From positions 89,792 to 153,791 of the forward strand of contig CAZLMG010000008.1 of the NCBI GenBank assembly GCA_964560765.1: 64,000 nucleotides of DNA. The letters are read 5' to 3'. Shown here piece by piece: positions 17,211-25,436 of the stretch. Positions within the stretch are counted from its first letter, which is position 1, and every line of letters begins with the position of its first letter. A program made the position numbers and the translations under genes. Below the pieces are notes generated by a model, which saw only the letters and a list, made by a program, of their open reading frames with translations, ran no database searches and was not told the origin of the DNA. The stretch comes from CAZLMG01 sp964560765. GTDB lineage: Bacteria; Bdellovibrionota_B; Oligoflexia; Oligoflexales; CAZLMG01.

Positions 17211-18411
17211 CAGCTGCGGGAGTGCTTACGCGGCGTAACCGTAGAGATACGAGCGCCGCGATAGCAATCATGCCAGAGGAAACATAAAAGGGAACCGCCG
17301 GCCAGATTTCAAAGAGTGGCCCCGCCATGGCAGGGCCAATTACTCGTCCCAGCGAAGATATGGACTGATTCAGCCCGAGAATTCCACCTTGAGCATCTTC
17401 GTCCGAGGACAAGGACAGAAGGCTCGTCGAACTGGGATTGTATAGTCCCTTGCCAATGGCCAAGGTCGCGGCGCAAAACAGCATCTTGCTCATCGAGCTG
17501 CCGTCAATCAAGGCAGGCACTGCTGCCATGGCTAAAACCATCAAAACCAGACCGATTCGAAAGATCTGAACTTCGCCAAGCCGGCGCGTCAGCGGCCCAA
17601 TGAGCCCACCTTGGATCACAATCGCGACGATTCCCACAACGACCAGAAAGTACGAAGTGAGCTCTGTGGCTCGCCGTACGTGTTCGGGTAATGTTGTGTC
17701 GCTAGACCCAAGCCATTGATGCGCAATGAATAGGCCGACAATCTGCTCCATCATGGCGAAGGCGGCAATTGTGACGAGAGTCGTGATGAAAATCTCAGCA
17801 ACATTCATGTGGCGACAGGCGGACCTAAGCGACTGAAAGTCCATAGGCGCGCGGAACAAAGGAGCGTCCTTAGTTGCTGTGCGCAGCGTTTCCGGCAAAA
17901 GCCTATAAGCCATCACCAAGTTTACCGCTCCCAATGCTGCTGCGGCGAATGCAGGTGCCGCCGGAGATACTTGTCCTAGAATTCCTCCAATAGCAGGCCC
18001 AAGAACAAATCCCAGTCCAAATGCAGCGCCGATGAGTCCCATGGCCTTGGCTCGTTCATTGCGTTCAGAAATGTCGGACATGATGGCTTGTGCGGTACCT
18101 AGGTTAGCATTGCCAAAACCTGCCAGCATTCGTGCCGCGAGTAACATGCCAAGTGATGTGGCCAGCCCAAAAATCACGTGGCCGACGATGCTAATCGCAA
18201 CGCTGAACAAGACGATGGGACGCCGTCCAACGCGATCGGAAAGGCGACCCCAAAAAGGTGCAAATAGAAATTGCATGAATGAGTATGACGCACCGAGCAG
18301 GGTTACCATCGTCGGTGACGCGCCAAAGGATTCCGCAAAAAAGGGCTGAATGGGAATGATGATGCCAAAACCAAGCAGGTCCAGGAAGATGGTCAAAAAC
18401 GCCACCAGCAT
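17194..18411 (-). CDS. MFS transporter, TetA/multidrug-like
   Basis: A 405-residue major facilitator with about twelve hydrophobic helices. The loop 2-3 motif A is intact (GRLSDRVGRRP) and helix 5 has the antiporter motif C pattern (GLGFVLGPAIGG), so a proton-coupled exporter is likely. The closest familiar group is the TCR/TetA-like drug exporters, but the substrate cannot be read from sequence. The start at 18411 leaves a very short cytoplasmic N-terminus; I found no better in-frame start upstream. It follows apaG by 29 bases and is probably cotranscribed with it. Confidence 0.85.
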   Translation of the reverse strand: MLVAFLTIFLDLLGFGIIIPIQPFFAESFGASPTMVTLLGASYSFMQFLFAPFWGRLSDRVGRRPIVLFSVAISIVGHVIFGLATSLGMLLAARMLAGFGNANLGTAQAIMSDISERNERAKAMGLIGAAFGLGFVLGPAIGGILGQVSPAAPAFAAAALGAVNLVMAYRLLPETLRTATKDAPLFRAPMDFQSLRSACRHMNVAEIFITTLVTIAAFAMMEQIVGLFIAHQWLGSSDTTLPEHVRRATELTSYFLVVVGIVAIVIQGGLIGPLTRRLGEVQIFRIGLVLMVLAMAAVPALIDGSSMSKMLFCAATLAIGKGLYNPSSTSLLSLSSDEDAQGGILGLNQSISSLGRVIGPAMAGPLFEIWPAVPFYVSSGMIAIAALVSLRLRRVSTPAAATTQT

Positions 18412-18440
18412 GGGTTTTCCAGAGACTGGCTTCGATGGTT

Positions 18441-18839
18441 TCAGTGGATCACCGCTTTTGCAAACATGGATACAAGAGATACGGGCGGAATCTTTACCCT
18501 AATGGTTTGGTTGTCCTCAGTTAAAAATTCAATGACCCCGGTCAGCATGCCATAGGGAGAGCCGATGGCGAAATGGCTGGAAAATTGAAAATCCTCGCCG
18601 GGATTAACGATCGTGCGCGCCTTTGTCTTGAGTGGGCTGGAAAATTCCCGAGTTCCACCATTGGCTTCAAAGCAATTCCATGTGCGGCGAACTGGTCGCA
18701 GTTGAAATGCAGTTCGGTTCTTGACGGTCGCAACATATCGCCAGCGATATACACCGGCAGCCGGATCCGAGCCGTCCAAAGTAAATTCAGGTACGACACT
18801 CGCTGCAATGTCGGATAGAACGTCTTCATGCTGCAGCAT
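18441..18839 (-). CDS. apaG: ApaG domain protein
   Basis: A 132-residue ApaG/DUF525 protein with an immunoglobulin-like fold. The family pattern is visible: a YRWRYVATVKN strand, RPVRRTWNCFEANG, a PGEDFQFSS segment and GMLTGVIEF near the end, finishing with an IPPVSL strand. ApaG is linked to Co/Mg homeostasis and diadenosine tetraphosphate operons in enterics, but its biochemical role is unsettled. The start at 18839 has GGGAG seven bases upstream and gives the usual family length; the open frame extends to 18890 without a better signal. Here it leads into an MFS exporter rather than apaH or ksgA. Confidence 0.85.
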   Translation of the reverse strand: MLQHEDVLSDIAASVVPEFTLDGSDPAAGVYRWRYVATVKNRTAFQLRPVRRTWNCFEANGGTREFSSPLKTKARTIVNPGEDFQFSSHFAIGSPYGMLTGVIEFLTEDNQTIRVKIPPVSLVSMFAKAVIH

Positions 18840-19037
18840 CGATAACTCCCGCAGAAGAATCAAAAAACAACCATTTTGCCTAACGGTCATGGCATATTAG
18901 CACTAACATCGCGTCCCGTCCTGTGGCAACCGCGGCAGATAAAACTAAGCAATTACGGGTATTTGCCGAAAACTACGGAGGTCATACGACGATTTCTGGA
19001 ACTCGACTTGCGAGGCTTTGTGTCCCACTGGACCTCC

Positions 19038-20039
19038 ATGCAGTGGTTCTTGGTTGTGCTGGCGACAGTGTTGTCCGGCTGCGCACAACAGTGTCGATCC
19101 AACCAGCATGGAAAGACGACGCTGCTGCCGGTTACACTGCGCCTGAACTGGACTCTCTATGGTGAGCATGCACCATTTTTTGTTGCGCGTGCATTGGGAT
19201 TCTATCGCGACCAAGGTCTTGAGGTTGAGATCACGGAGGGTAGCGGCTCAGCAACGACGGTAAAGTTAGTGAGCGACGACAAGAGTCAATTTGGATACGC
19301 CAGCGCAGATGCTGTGCTCAAAGGCATTGAGCTTGGTATGCCAGTTCGAATTATCGCCGTACTCGCGCAGAAAAATCCCCAGGCGCTCGTGTTTCGCGCG
19401 GATCGTCCTCTGAAATCGCTGAAAGACATGAAGTCGCGCCGAATTGGTGTGACCTCTGGTGACGCAAATAGCCAGCTCTTTCCTGCGCTGCTTTATGCCT
19501 TGAAATTAGAGCCGAGTGACGTTGAACAAGTGCTGCTACATTCTCCTCGCGCCAAAGAGGATGCTCTGATGCGCGGATCCATCGATGCATTTCTCGGATT
19601 CTATGTCGACCAGCCACCGCGCATGGAGTTTGAGTACAAGGTTGACTTAGATTGGCTGCCTTTGGCAGATGCAGGAATCAATACGCTTAGCTCTTCGCTG
19701 ATAACGTCACACAAGTTACTGCGCGACAATCCTGATCTGGTGCGTAGCTTTGTTCGAGCATCGCAAATGGGCGTGCAGTACATGCGACGAAACCCGGCGG
19801 CAGCGGCGAAAATACTCTCAGATAATGCCAGTCAAATTCCACTGGAGCTGGCTGTGCAATTGGTCAAGCTTGCCAACGAGCTGCATCACACTGAGCGCAC
19901 ATCAGAAAAGCCAATTGGCTGGGTAGATGAACGGGACTGGGCAGATTCTCTGCAGCTGCTAAAGCAATACACAGGCCTAAATCTCACATCCGAGCAGGCC
20001 CGCGCCTACACCAACGAATTCATCGCGGAGGTCCTGTGA
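19038..20039 (+). CDS. NMT1/THI5-like solute-binding lipoprotein
   Basis: A protein of about 333 residues with a signal peptide and lipobox (VLSGC), then a periplasmic binding-protein fold of the NitT/TauT/thiamine-precursor type. Characteristic segments are LRLNWTLYGEHAPFFVARALGFY, FGYASADAVLKG, PLKSLKDMKSRRIGV and GSIDAFLGFYVDQP. Family members deliver pyrimidine precursors, nitrate or sulfonates to an ABC importer. No permease or ATPase gene is adjacent. Instead the stop overlaps the start of a membrane phosphatase by four bases, which suggests ligand sensing rather than import. A GTG at 19020 is an alternative start. The upstream frame extends to 18876 but lacks signal features. Confidence 0.85.
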   Translation: MQWFLVVLATVLSGCAQQCRSNQHGKTTLLPVTLRLNWTLYGEHAPFFVARALGFYRDQGLEVEITEGSGSATTVKLVSDDKSQFGYASADAVLKGIELGMPVRIIAVLAQKNPQALVFRADRPLKSLKDMKSRRIGVTSGDANSQLFPALLYALKLEPSDVEQVLLHSPRAKEDALMRGSIDAFLGFYVDQPPRMEFEYKVDLDWLPLADAGINTLSSSLITSHKLLRDNPDLVRSFVRASQMGVQYMRRNPAAAAKILSDNASQIPLELAVQLVKLANELHHTERTSEKPIGWVDERDWADSLQLLKQYTGLNLTSEQARAYTNEFIAEVL

Positions 20040-21805
20040 GACTAATGCGCGGTTGGATTCGTTTGATGAACTGGCGGCAAATGACCCCTCTCTTGTTTCT
20101 CATCCCTGCCGTTGCCCTCGCCTACATTGCGACCGCAAAACTACGGACGGCGTTTGTCGATCTTGAGCATGAGGCATTGCTGGCAGCTGCGAACCGCGTT
20201 TCTGCAGCCGTCGACGGCTATCTGAAGAGTAACTTGGATGCCATTGCTGCAGAGTCTAGGCTGCCAACATTTGCAGAGATTGCCGCGGCATCACAGAAGT
20301 CTAGTCTGAGTCCCTCCGTGCGCGCGGAAGGACTTCGGTTGCTGACTGGATTAAGGGCAAAGAGTGATCTATACATTTCCGCGTATGGATTGCTCGATAG
20401 GGGCGGCCGCGTACTGGTAGACACGAATGCAAATCGCGTGGGAATAAGAGAGAAGTTAGCCGCTGTTGATGGTCCTGCGAACGGTGGGCGGCCCACAGTG
20501 ACTTCGATTGTCTGGGATGCTTCTGGAGCGGCGTACTTTGCGTTTGTTAGCCCGGTTCGCGGTCGACAGGGTGCCGTAGTCGGGTACTTAAGGGTCATTT
20601 ACGGTGCGGCCGTGTTACAGCAATTCGTTGCCGAGAATCACGCTTTGGTCGGGTCCGAATCGTTTGCTGTGCTGACAGACGAGGATGGGTACTATCTTGG
20701 CAATAGCCGAAACCCAAACTCCATTTCGCTGCCTATGAATCCATACGAGGACTTTGTTGGCCTCGTGCGTGGCCCCGAGGCGCGCCTACAACAGAAGCCG
20801 TGGACCGCTCAGTACTTGATGCCGCAGGCCGTGCTTGATCAGCGCGTGGCATCACGTATGGGTGAGGCGGCCATTATATTTAGCATCCTGACCATAGTCA
20901 TTGGCCTGATGGCTCTTGCTGGGTTGAGAATTCTGCGTCGACTTCGATTGCGTGAGCTTGAGTTGACACAGGCGAAGGTACAGGTCGAGGAGGCTCTGGG
21001 ACGGGAAATGCGAGCCGCACAGCAAGTGGAGCGAGATCTGGAGTTGGGCCGAATTGTGCAGGAGGCTTTGCATGCGAGGCCAAAACTACCGACATCCATT
21101 AGCGTCGATTGCTACGCGACAGCGGCGCAGTTTGTCTCTGGGGATACTTACTTCTTGCACTATGACGAAAAGCGTCGCGTATTCACCACGCTCCTTCACG
21201 ATTTGACGGGCCATGGCATTCAAGCGGCCCTAAAAGCGTCGGCATGTCAGATGATCGCCCGCAGCATTTGGGCGCGGCGTTGGGAGTTGGGGCAGGATCC
21301 GGCGCAGGCATTTCGATTATACGACGAAGAGGTTAAGCGCTTTACTCGCGATCTTGGCGAGGTGAATGAGCTCAATGCATTTCTGGGCGTTGAGTTAGAA
21401 GAGGAAACTGGCAAGCTGCAATTATTTCGCTCGAACTATACCCCGCCTATTCTGGTTCGACCGTATGGTGGGAAGTGGCTTCGGGAATTAGGGATGGCCA
21501 GCAATCATTGGAAGGCACAGGTTGTTCAAATTCCACAGATGGCCATACACACGATTCAGCTGGATCATGGATCGCTGATCATTCTACTCAGTGACGGTAT
21601 CATGGAATCCAGTCGTGCAGAAGCCAAGCTCGTTCGGCATTTGCAGGACGCCATTGCCGCAGACCAGGAAACATGTACCCCTCCTGCAGTGAGCGAACTG
21701 ATCCGCCACTGGCGTCAGTCCCGCACTGGCGTGATGGTTGATGATCAAACGGTAATCGTCATTCAATGGCGCCCCCAGTCCGGGGGCGTTCAGGTGGCGA
21801 GTTAG
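20036..21805 (+). CDS. Membrane sensor with SpoIIE/RsbU-type PP2C phosphatase domain
   Basis: A 589-residue signalling protein. A first membrane helix (about 17-33) leads into a periplasmic Cache-like region of roughly 240 residues, then a second helix (AAIIFSILTIVIGLMALAG), a cytoplasmic linker helix that may be coiled coil (LRELELTQAKVQVEEAL onward), and a SpoIIE-type Ser/Thr phosphatase domain. The metal-binding acidic residues are retained: SGDTY, HDLTGHG, LLSDGIMES and DDQTVIV. It should therefore be active, probably dephosphorylating an anti-sigma-antagonist or similar partner, which is not in the window. The start is GTG at 20036, overlapping the binding-protein stop; an ATG at 20045 is possible. 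Confidence 0.85.
   Translation: MRLMRGWIRLMNWRQMTPLLFLIPAVALAYIATAKLRTAFVDLEHEALLAAANRVSAAVDGYLKSNLDAIAAESRLPTFAEIAAASQKSSLSPSVRAEGLRLLTGLRAKSDLYISAYGLLDRGGRVLVDTNANRVGIREKLAAVDGPANGGRPTVTSIVWDASGAAYFAFVSPVRGRQGAVVGYLRVIYGAAVLQQFVAENHALVGSESFAVLTDEDGYYLGNSRNPNSISLPMNPYEDFVGLVRGPEARLQQKPWTAQYLMPQAVLDQRVASRMGEAAIIFSILTIVIGLMALAGLRILRRLRLRELELTQAKVQVEEALGREMRAAQQVERDLELGRIVQEALHARPKLPTSISVDCYATAAQFVSGDTYFLHYDEKRRVFTTLLHDLTGHGIQAALKASACQMIARSIWARRWELGQDPAQAFRLYDEEVKRFTRDLGEVNELNAFLGVELEEETGKLQLFRSNYTPPILVRPYGGKWLRELGMASNHWKAQVVQIPQMAIHTIQLDHGSLIILLSDGIMESSRAEAKLVRHLQDAIAADQETCTPPAVSELIRHWRQSRTGVMVDDQTVIVIQWRPQSGGVQVAS
21770..21788. other. GC-rich hairpin at the end of the phosphatase gene
   Basis: A perfect 7-bp stem CGCCCCC/GGGGGCG with a five-base loop lies inside the last codons of the plus-strand gene, close to the convergent minus-strand gene end at 21815. 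There is no T-run, so it is more likely a 3'-end structure than a full terminator. Confidence 0.4.
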
Positions 21806-21814
21806 ATCTTTCCT

Positions 21815-23143
21815 CTATTTGCGCTCAAACACGTCAAATTTAATCTTGAACTGATCTTGCTCCGGACCCTTGTCCATGGGTAGGATGAGTGCTGCTGGCG
21901 ACAACAAACCCGTTGGGGCAATTACCGTTTCGTCGACGAGGGCGAAGGTATTGCCGAGTGGATCCTGTTCATCATTGATCAAAATGTGGAGGCCCGCCGC
22001 GCGCACAGTGCCAGTTGGTAGCGTGATGCGTGGGTTCTTGAACTTATAGCTGAAGTCATCAAATCTGCTGACCTCCACTTCGAGCTTGCCGCCTGCTCCG
22101 CCAGGCAAACTATCCAATGGAAATGTTAGCTTCTGGCCTCGCAAACGATAGTTGGGGATACCTTCGGTGAAAGTCGTGTCGTTCGTTACAGCCACCAGAT
22201 CAACCATGGAGCCATCTTCGCGCTCGCGAATCGTCAGCGTGTGCATTCCTTGCGTCAGATTAAACGTCAGAACCGTATTGTTGGCCGCAGCATTTTTTGC
22301 GGAATCCCACTGATACTCCGCGCCAGTCACAGGTATGTTCCAGGTAAACACAGTGCCATTGTCCATGCGAATATAGAAGGCGTTGGAGTCTGCGTCTGGG
22401 CCACGAACTGAGGCGAAAACACGATATGTCCCTGCCTGGGCAATTTCGAAAGTATACACGACAACTCCGGCGGCAGCATCGGCTGCAGCTCGCACTGCGC
22501 CATTGTTATCTGGACTTCCGACGACCATACCTCCTGATCGACCTACCACGGTCGTGCTGGTAAAGGTGTTCATGACAGAGCCGGACTCGGCCTCGAAAAC
22601 AACGGTTCCAACTGGGACGGTTTCATCCTCGAAAAGTACAGAATCGGCAAGTTTCAGCGAGCCTGTCACCAACGTTGGTGTTGGCGCACCTTCGGCATCT
22701 TCCAGTAGTTGAAACCAGGCTTCCAGGGCGGCTAGCATCTCGTCCGCGTTTGCATTGCAATCCGACCAGCAGTTGTGATTATCGGTTCGCAGACGCTGAA
22801 CGAGGCGCGATTGCTCCAGATCGCGCTTGTCCACCTTCTTTGCATCCATCACGGCAGCATGGGCGACGGCTGCGTCTGGTGCGGCAATAAAGGGTGCCGC
22901 AAAGTCTTGATGGCAGCCCACGCAATTTGTGCGCAGGAGCGAGAAGGTCGTTTGTTCGAAGGCTTCCGCCGAAGTGATGGCGTCACCATCCGCAGGTAGT
23001 GCATCGGCATCATTCTCGTCTTCAGGCTCTGGCTGTGGTGCAGCATAGCTCCGCGTTACCAACTCACTGCCGCATCCGACGAAGCTGGTGCTGATGAATA
23101 CGACAATTGTGCCGGATGCAAGCATCCTAAATAAGCGTGTCAT
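21815..23143 (-). CDS. Lipoprotein with c-type heme motif and CBM6/35-like domain
   Basis: A 442-residue exported protein with a lipobox (FVGC, cysteine 24), an acidic linker, and a CVGCH heme-attachment motif at 74-78 inside a small cytochrome-like segment. Residues about 183-330 look like a carbohydrate-binding module of the CBM6/35 type (FEAES, AGTYRVFASVRG, NTVLTFNLTQGMHTLTIRE). The last part is strand-rich and ends in FKIKFDVFERK. A GGAGGA precedes the ATG. It is the last gene of a block with a DUF1501 protein and another CxxCH protein. This resembles planctomycete-type secreted cytochrome plus DUF1501 sets, whose substrates are mostly unknown. Confidence 0.75.
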   Translation of the reverse strand: MTRLFRMLASGTIVVFISTSFVGCGSELVTRSYAAPQPEPEDENDADALPADGDAITSAEAFEQTTFSLLRTNCVGCHQDFAAPFIAAPDAAVAHAAVMDAKKVDKRDLEQSRLVQRLRTDNHNCWSDCNANADEMLAALEAWFQLLEDAEGAPTPTLVTGSLKLADSVLFEDETVPVGTVVFEAESGSVMNTFTSTTVVGRSGGMVVGSPDNNGAVRAAADAAAGVVVYTFEIAQAGTYRVFASVRGPDADSNAFYIRMDNGTVFTWNIPVTGAEYQWDSAKNAAANNTVLTFNLTQGMHTLTIREREDGSMVDLVAVTNDTTFTEGIPNYRLRGQKLTFPLDSLPGGAGGKLEVEVSRFDDFSYKFKNPRITLPTGTVRAAGLHILINDEQDPLGNTFALVDETVIAPTGLLSPAALILPMDKGPEQDQFKIKFDVFERK

Positions 23144-23183
23144 AACCCCTATTCCTCCAGTATGACGGGGCGGTACTTAACTC

Positions 23184-24644
23184 TCAACGGAGCTTAGAAA
23201 AAGCTAGGTACTGATCTAAATCGCTACCGAAAGGGTCAGTTCCAACAACCTTTGCTAAATCTCCTTCGCGTCCATGCAGTGCCAGGTAATTGGCGACGAC
23301 TGCTTTTGCCAAACTGTCGACGTTGTTGCTGATTTTGGTAGCTGTCTCATCCACGCTGGCGGCGTCCTTGAAATGTCCAATCTGCCGTCCCGACTTGCGC
23401 ATCTCGGGTCGTCCATCCGCCTTGTAGACCAGAGCAAACGACGATGAGCGAATACTGCTGTCCGAAGTCCAGCTGCCTTTGCCGCGACCACCGGCTGAAC
23501 CGTCGATGGCACCACTGCTCGCTACACCACCATCCGAGAAAACATAGATCATCAAGTCTTGTCCTTTTGCGGCCGCTAGCTGCAGTGCCTTACCAATCAT
23601 AAGGCCAGCGCGAAGATCCTGCGCCTCGCCGGTAGATCGATTGCCAGTGTGGTAGTCATAGCCACCCATTTGCACGGTGCCAGCACCAGCAGCCCCATCT
23701 AAAACGAGTTTGGCAATGGTGGCGACTTTTGCCTCGTCGGCATTGGCAAGGTTTGTGAAGATGGGGGTCACGGCGGTGTCGCGCTGTGGGTTAAGGTTCT
23801 GCTCCGAGTACTGATTGAGCAGTGCTGCGCTATTGACGTAGCCGCACTGGATGAGATCGGCTACTTGCTGCGGCAGATCTTTCTGCTGAAACTTGGCTAA
23901 TTGTCCCGCACTCATGCGCTCTGCTGCTTTCAGTACCTTTTCGGCACCTGTGGAGTTCAACAGCGTAGCTAGCGTTCCTAAGTCCACAAGTCCGACAGCA
24001 TCGGTCGGGCGATTGATGGGCACTGGTGTCGCGGCCGGGTTGATCGATTCACGAGGCGCGCGGGAGTTGCCGCCAGATTCCGAGTTCTGCGTACCAAGAA
24101 GTTGTGTCAGTTCGCCTTTGAGGCCGGCCTTGTTCACCCAGTACATGGGGTTGTGTGGATTGTTACCGGTATCGTCGCCGCTGATGGCGCAGAACAGAAC
24201 GCCTTCGACGTTGGCACGAGTAGTTGCCGTTGTTGTTTGCAGAATACCGCGAAGGATGCCGCTATCGGGGTGAAAAGCCAAGCCAAGCTCCGTATTTGGA
24301 GCCATGTTTCGCGGGTGAAATCCGTCGGGCAAACCAAGGGTGCTATAGTTTGTTAGAAAATCCATCTGGCCACCCTGCTTACCAACGATGACGTTGGATC
24401 CGGCAAGATTGGCGCCGCCTGCTAAGTCAAAGGCTAAAAATGAAGCCATGCGATTGGCACCAGTCGCGGCACCGGTGGAACAGTTAGGTGCGGCGTGGGC
24501 GCTCCGTGTTAACAGCGACAAGATTCCCGGTGTCGCCGCCAGTGTCGCCAGGCTTATATAACCCTGCGATAGAAAGTCACGACGCGATCGCAGCTTGTGG
24601 CCTTCGAGTCTGAGGGGATTCAGCTTCTTGTTTTGGTCGCTCAT
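23184..24644 (-). CDS. Tat-exported DUF1501 protein
   Basis: A 486-residue protein of the DUF1501 family, distantly related to sulfatases and alkaline phosphatases. The N-terminus carries a twin-arginine signal, SRRDFL at 20-25, followed by a hydrophobic stretch and an AHA cleavage site. The body includes FLAFDLAGGANLAGSN, HNPMYWVNKAG, the DYHTGNRSTGEAQDLR segment and VFSDGGVASSGAIDGS, matching the family metal-site regions. Export in folded form suggests a cofactor. Neighbours on both sides encode CxxCH proteins. A GAGGA precedes the ATG. In other bacteria DUF1501 genes are regularly next to DUF1800 or cytochrome-type genes; the reaction is not known. Confidence 0.85.
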   Translation of the reverse strand: MSDQNKKLNPLRLEGHKLRSRRDFLSQGYISLATLAATPGILSLLTRSAHAAPNCSTGAATGANRMASFLAFDLAGGANLAGSNVIVGKQGGQMDFLTNYSTLGLPDGFHPRNMAPNTELGLAFHPDSGILRGILQTTTATTRANVEGVLFCAISGDDTGNNPHNPMYWVNKAGLKGELTQLLGTQNSESGGNSRAPRESINPAATPVPINRPTDAVGLVDLGTLATLLNSTGAEKVLKAAERMSAGQLAKFQQKDLPQQVADLIQCGYVNSAALLNQYSEQNLNPQRDTAVTPIFTNLANADEAKVATIAKLVLDGAAGAGTVQMGGYDYHTGNRSTGEAQDLRAGLMIGKALQLAAAKGQDLMIYVFSDGGVASSGAIDGSAGGRGKGSWTSDSSIRSSSFALVYKADGRPEMRKSGRQIGHFKDAASVDETATKISNNVDSLAKAVVANYLALHGREGDLAKVVGTDPFGSDLDQYLAFSKLR

Positions 24645-24684
24645 ATCTATATCCTCTAAAAAGTTTACTTAACTCGATTGAATC

Positions 24685-25401
24685 TTAGAGAAACATCGCT
24701 GGCGAACTGATCAGTACTGACGTGCAAGCGCCTGTGACGGCGGCGCGCGTTGCGGCCGGATCTGTGGCGCTTCGACCCGTTAGCAATTCACCAATCAATT
24801 GCACGACTTCAGTTTTCGTCGCGTCTCGCTCAGGAAGATCGGAAAGGCCTGTAGCCCAAAAACGATCCATCAGTGCCATGGCGAGCTGTTCGCGTCCAGT
24901 TGCATTGAGCGCTACATTCGGTGCGGCAGCGATGTTGAACCCTGGTAAGACTGTGCCGCTGACGGTGGCATTGCTGGCCAGGACGTTGCAATATTCAACC
25001 GCTAGCTTCGAAGAAGCCACTTGATGTGCAGCTAAGAATCCTTTGACGTCGTTACCGGTCGGTAGCTGCGCGGCTAGATCTGTGTGGACAGCTTGGATAG
25101 TACGCGCCGCATTAGATACGGTAGCAGTCCTCGGGTTGACGCCAGTCAGCACAGCCATGGTTTCGTTGATTTGATTGAAATCCCGAATGCCGAAAGCGAC
25201 AATTACATCGCGTAGGGGAATGTCTTCCTCCTGCACCAGTTGCTCTGTAGTCACTTCCTCAGTATGCTCCTCGAGTTCTGCGACGGCATCGTCACTATTA
25301 CGTTGCCCGGAATTAGCCTGTTTGCGGGGTTCGACGCCACAAGCAGTCAGCAATCCGAGGATTGCAAGGGCACTTGGCCAGGATTGAGACAACAGTTTCA
25401 T
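24685..25401 (-). CDS. Lipoprotein of unknown function
   Basis: A 238-residue protein with a clear lipobox (LTAC, cysteine 21), a Glu-rich linker (EELEEHTEEVTTEQ near 40-60) and a helical remainder that includes IRDFNQINETMAVLTGV, EYCNVLASNATVSG and a C-terminal GACTSVLIS. Two cysteines in the mature part could pair. It lies between a CxxCH protein and the DUF1501 gene with about 40-base spacings and GAGGAG before its ATG, so it is probably a component of the same exported complex. I do not recognise the family. Confidence 0.65.
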   Translation of the reverse strand: MKLLSQSWPSALAILGLLTACGVEPRKQANSGQRNSDDAVAELEEHTEEVTTEQLVQEEDIPLRDVIVAFGIRDFNQINETMAVLTGVNPRTATVSNAARTIQAVHTDLAAQLPTGNDVKGFLAAHQVASSKLAVEYCNVLASNATVSGTVLPGFNIAAAPNVALNATGREQLAMALMDRFWATGLSDLPERDATKTEVVQLIGELLTGRSATDPAATRAAVTGACTSVLISSPAMFL

Positions 25402-25436
25402 AGATAAAGCTCCTCTAATTTGCGAGTGCCGTTCAA

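Noticed and set aside
19038..21805. Standard ABC import operon
   Set aside because: No permease or ATPase gene lies in the interval or beside it; the partner is a phosphatase.
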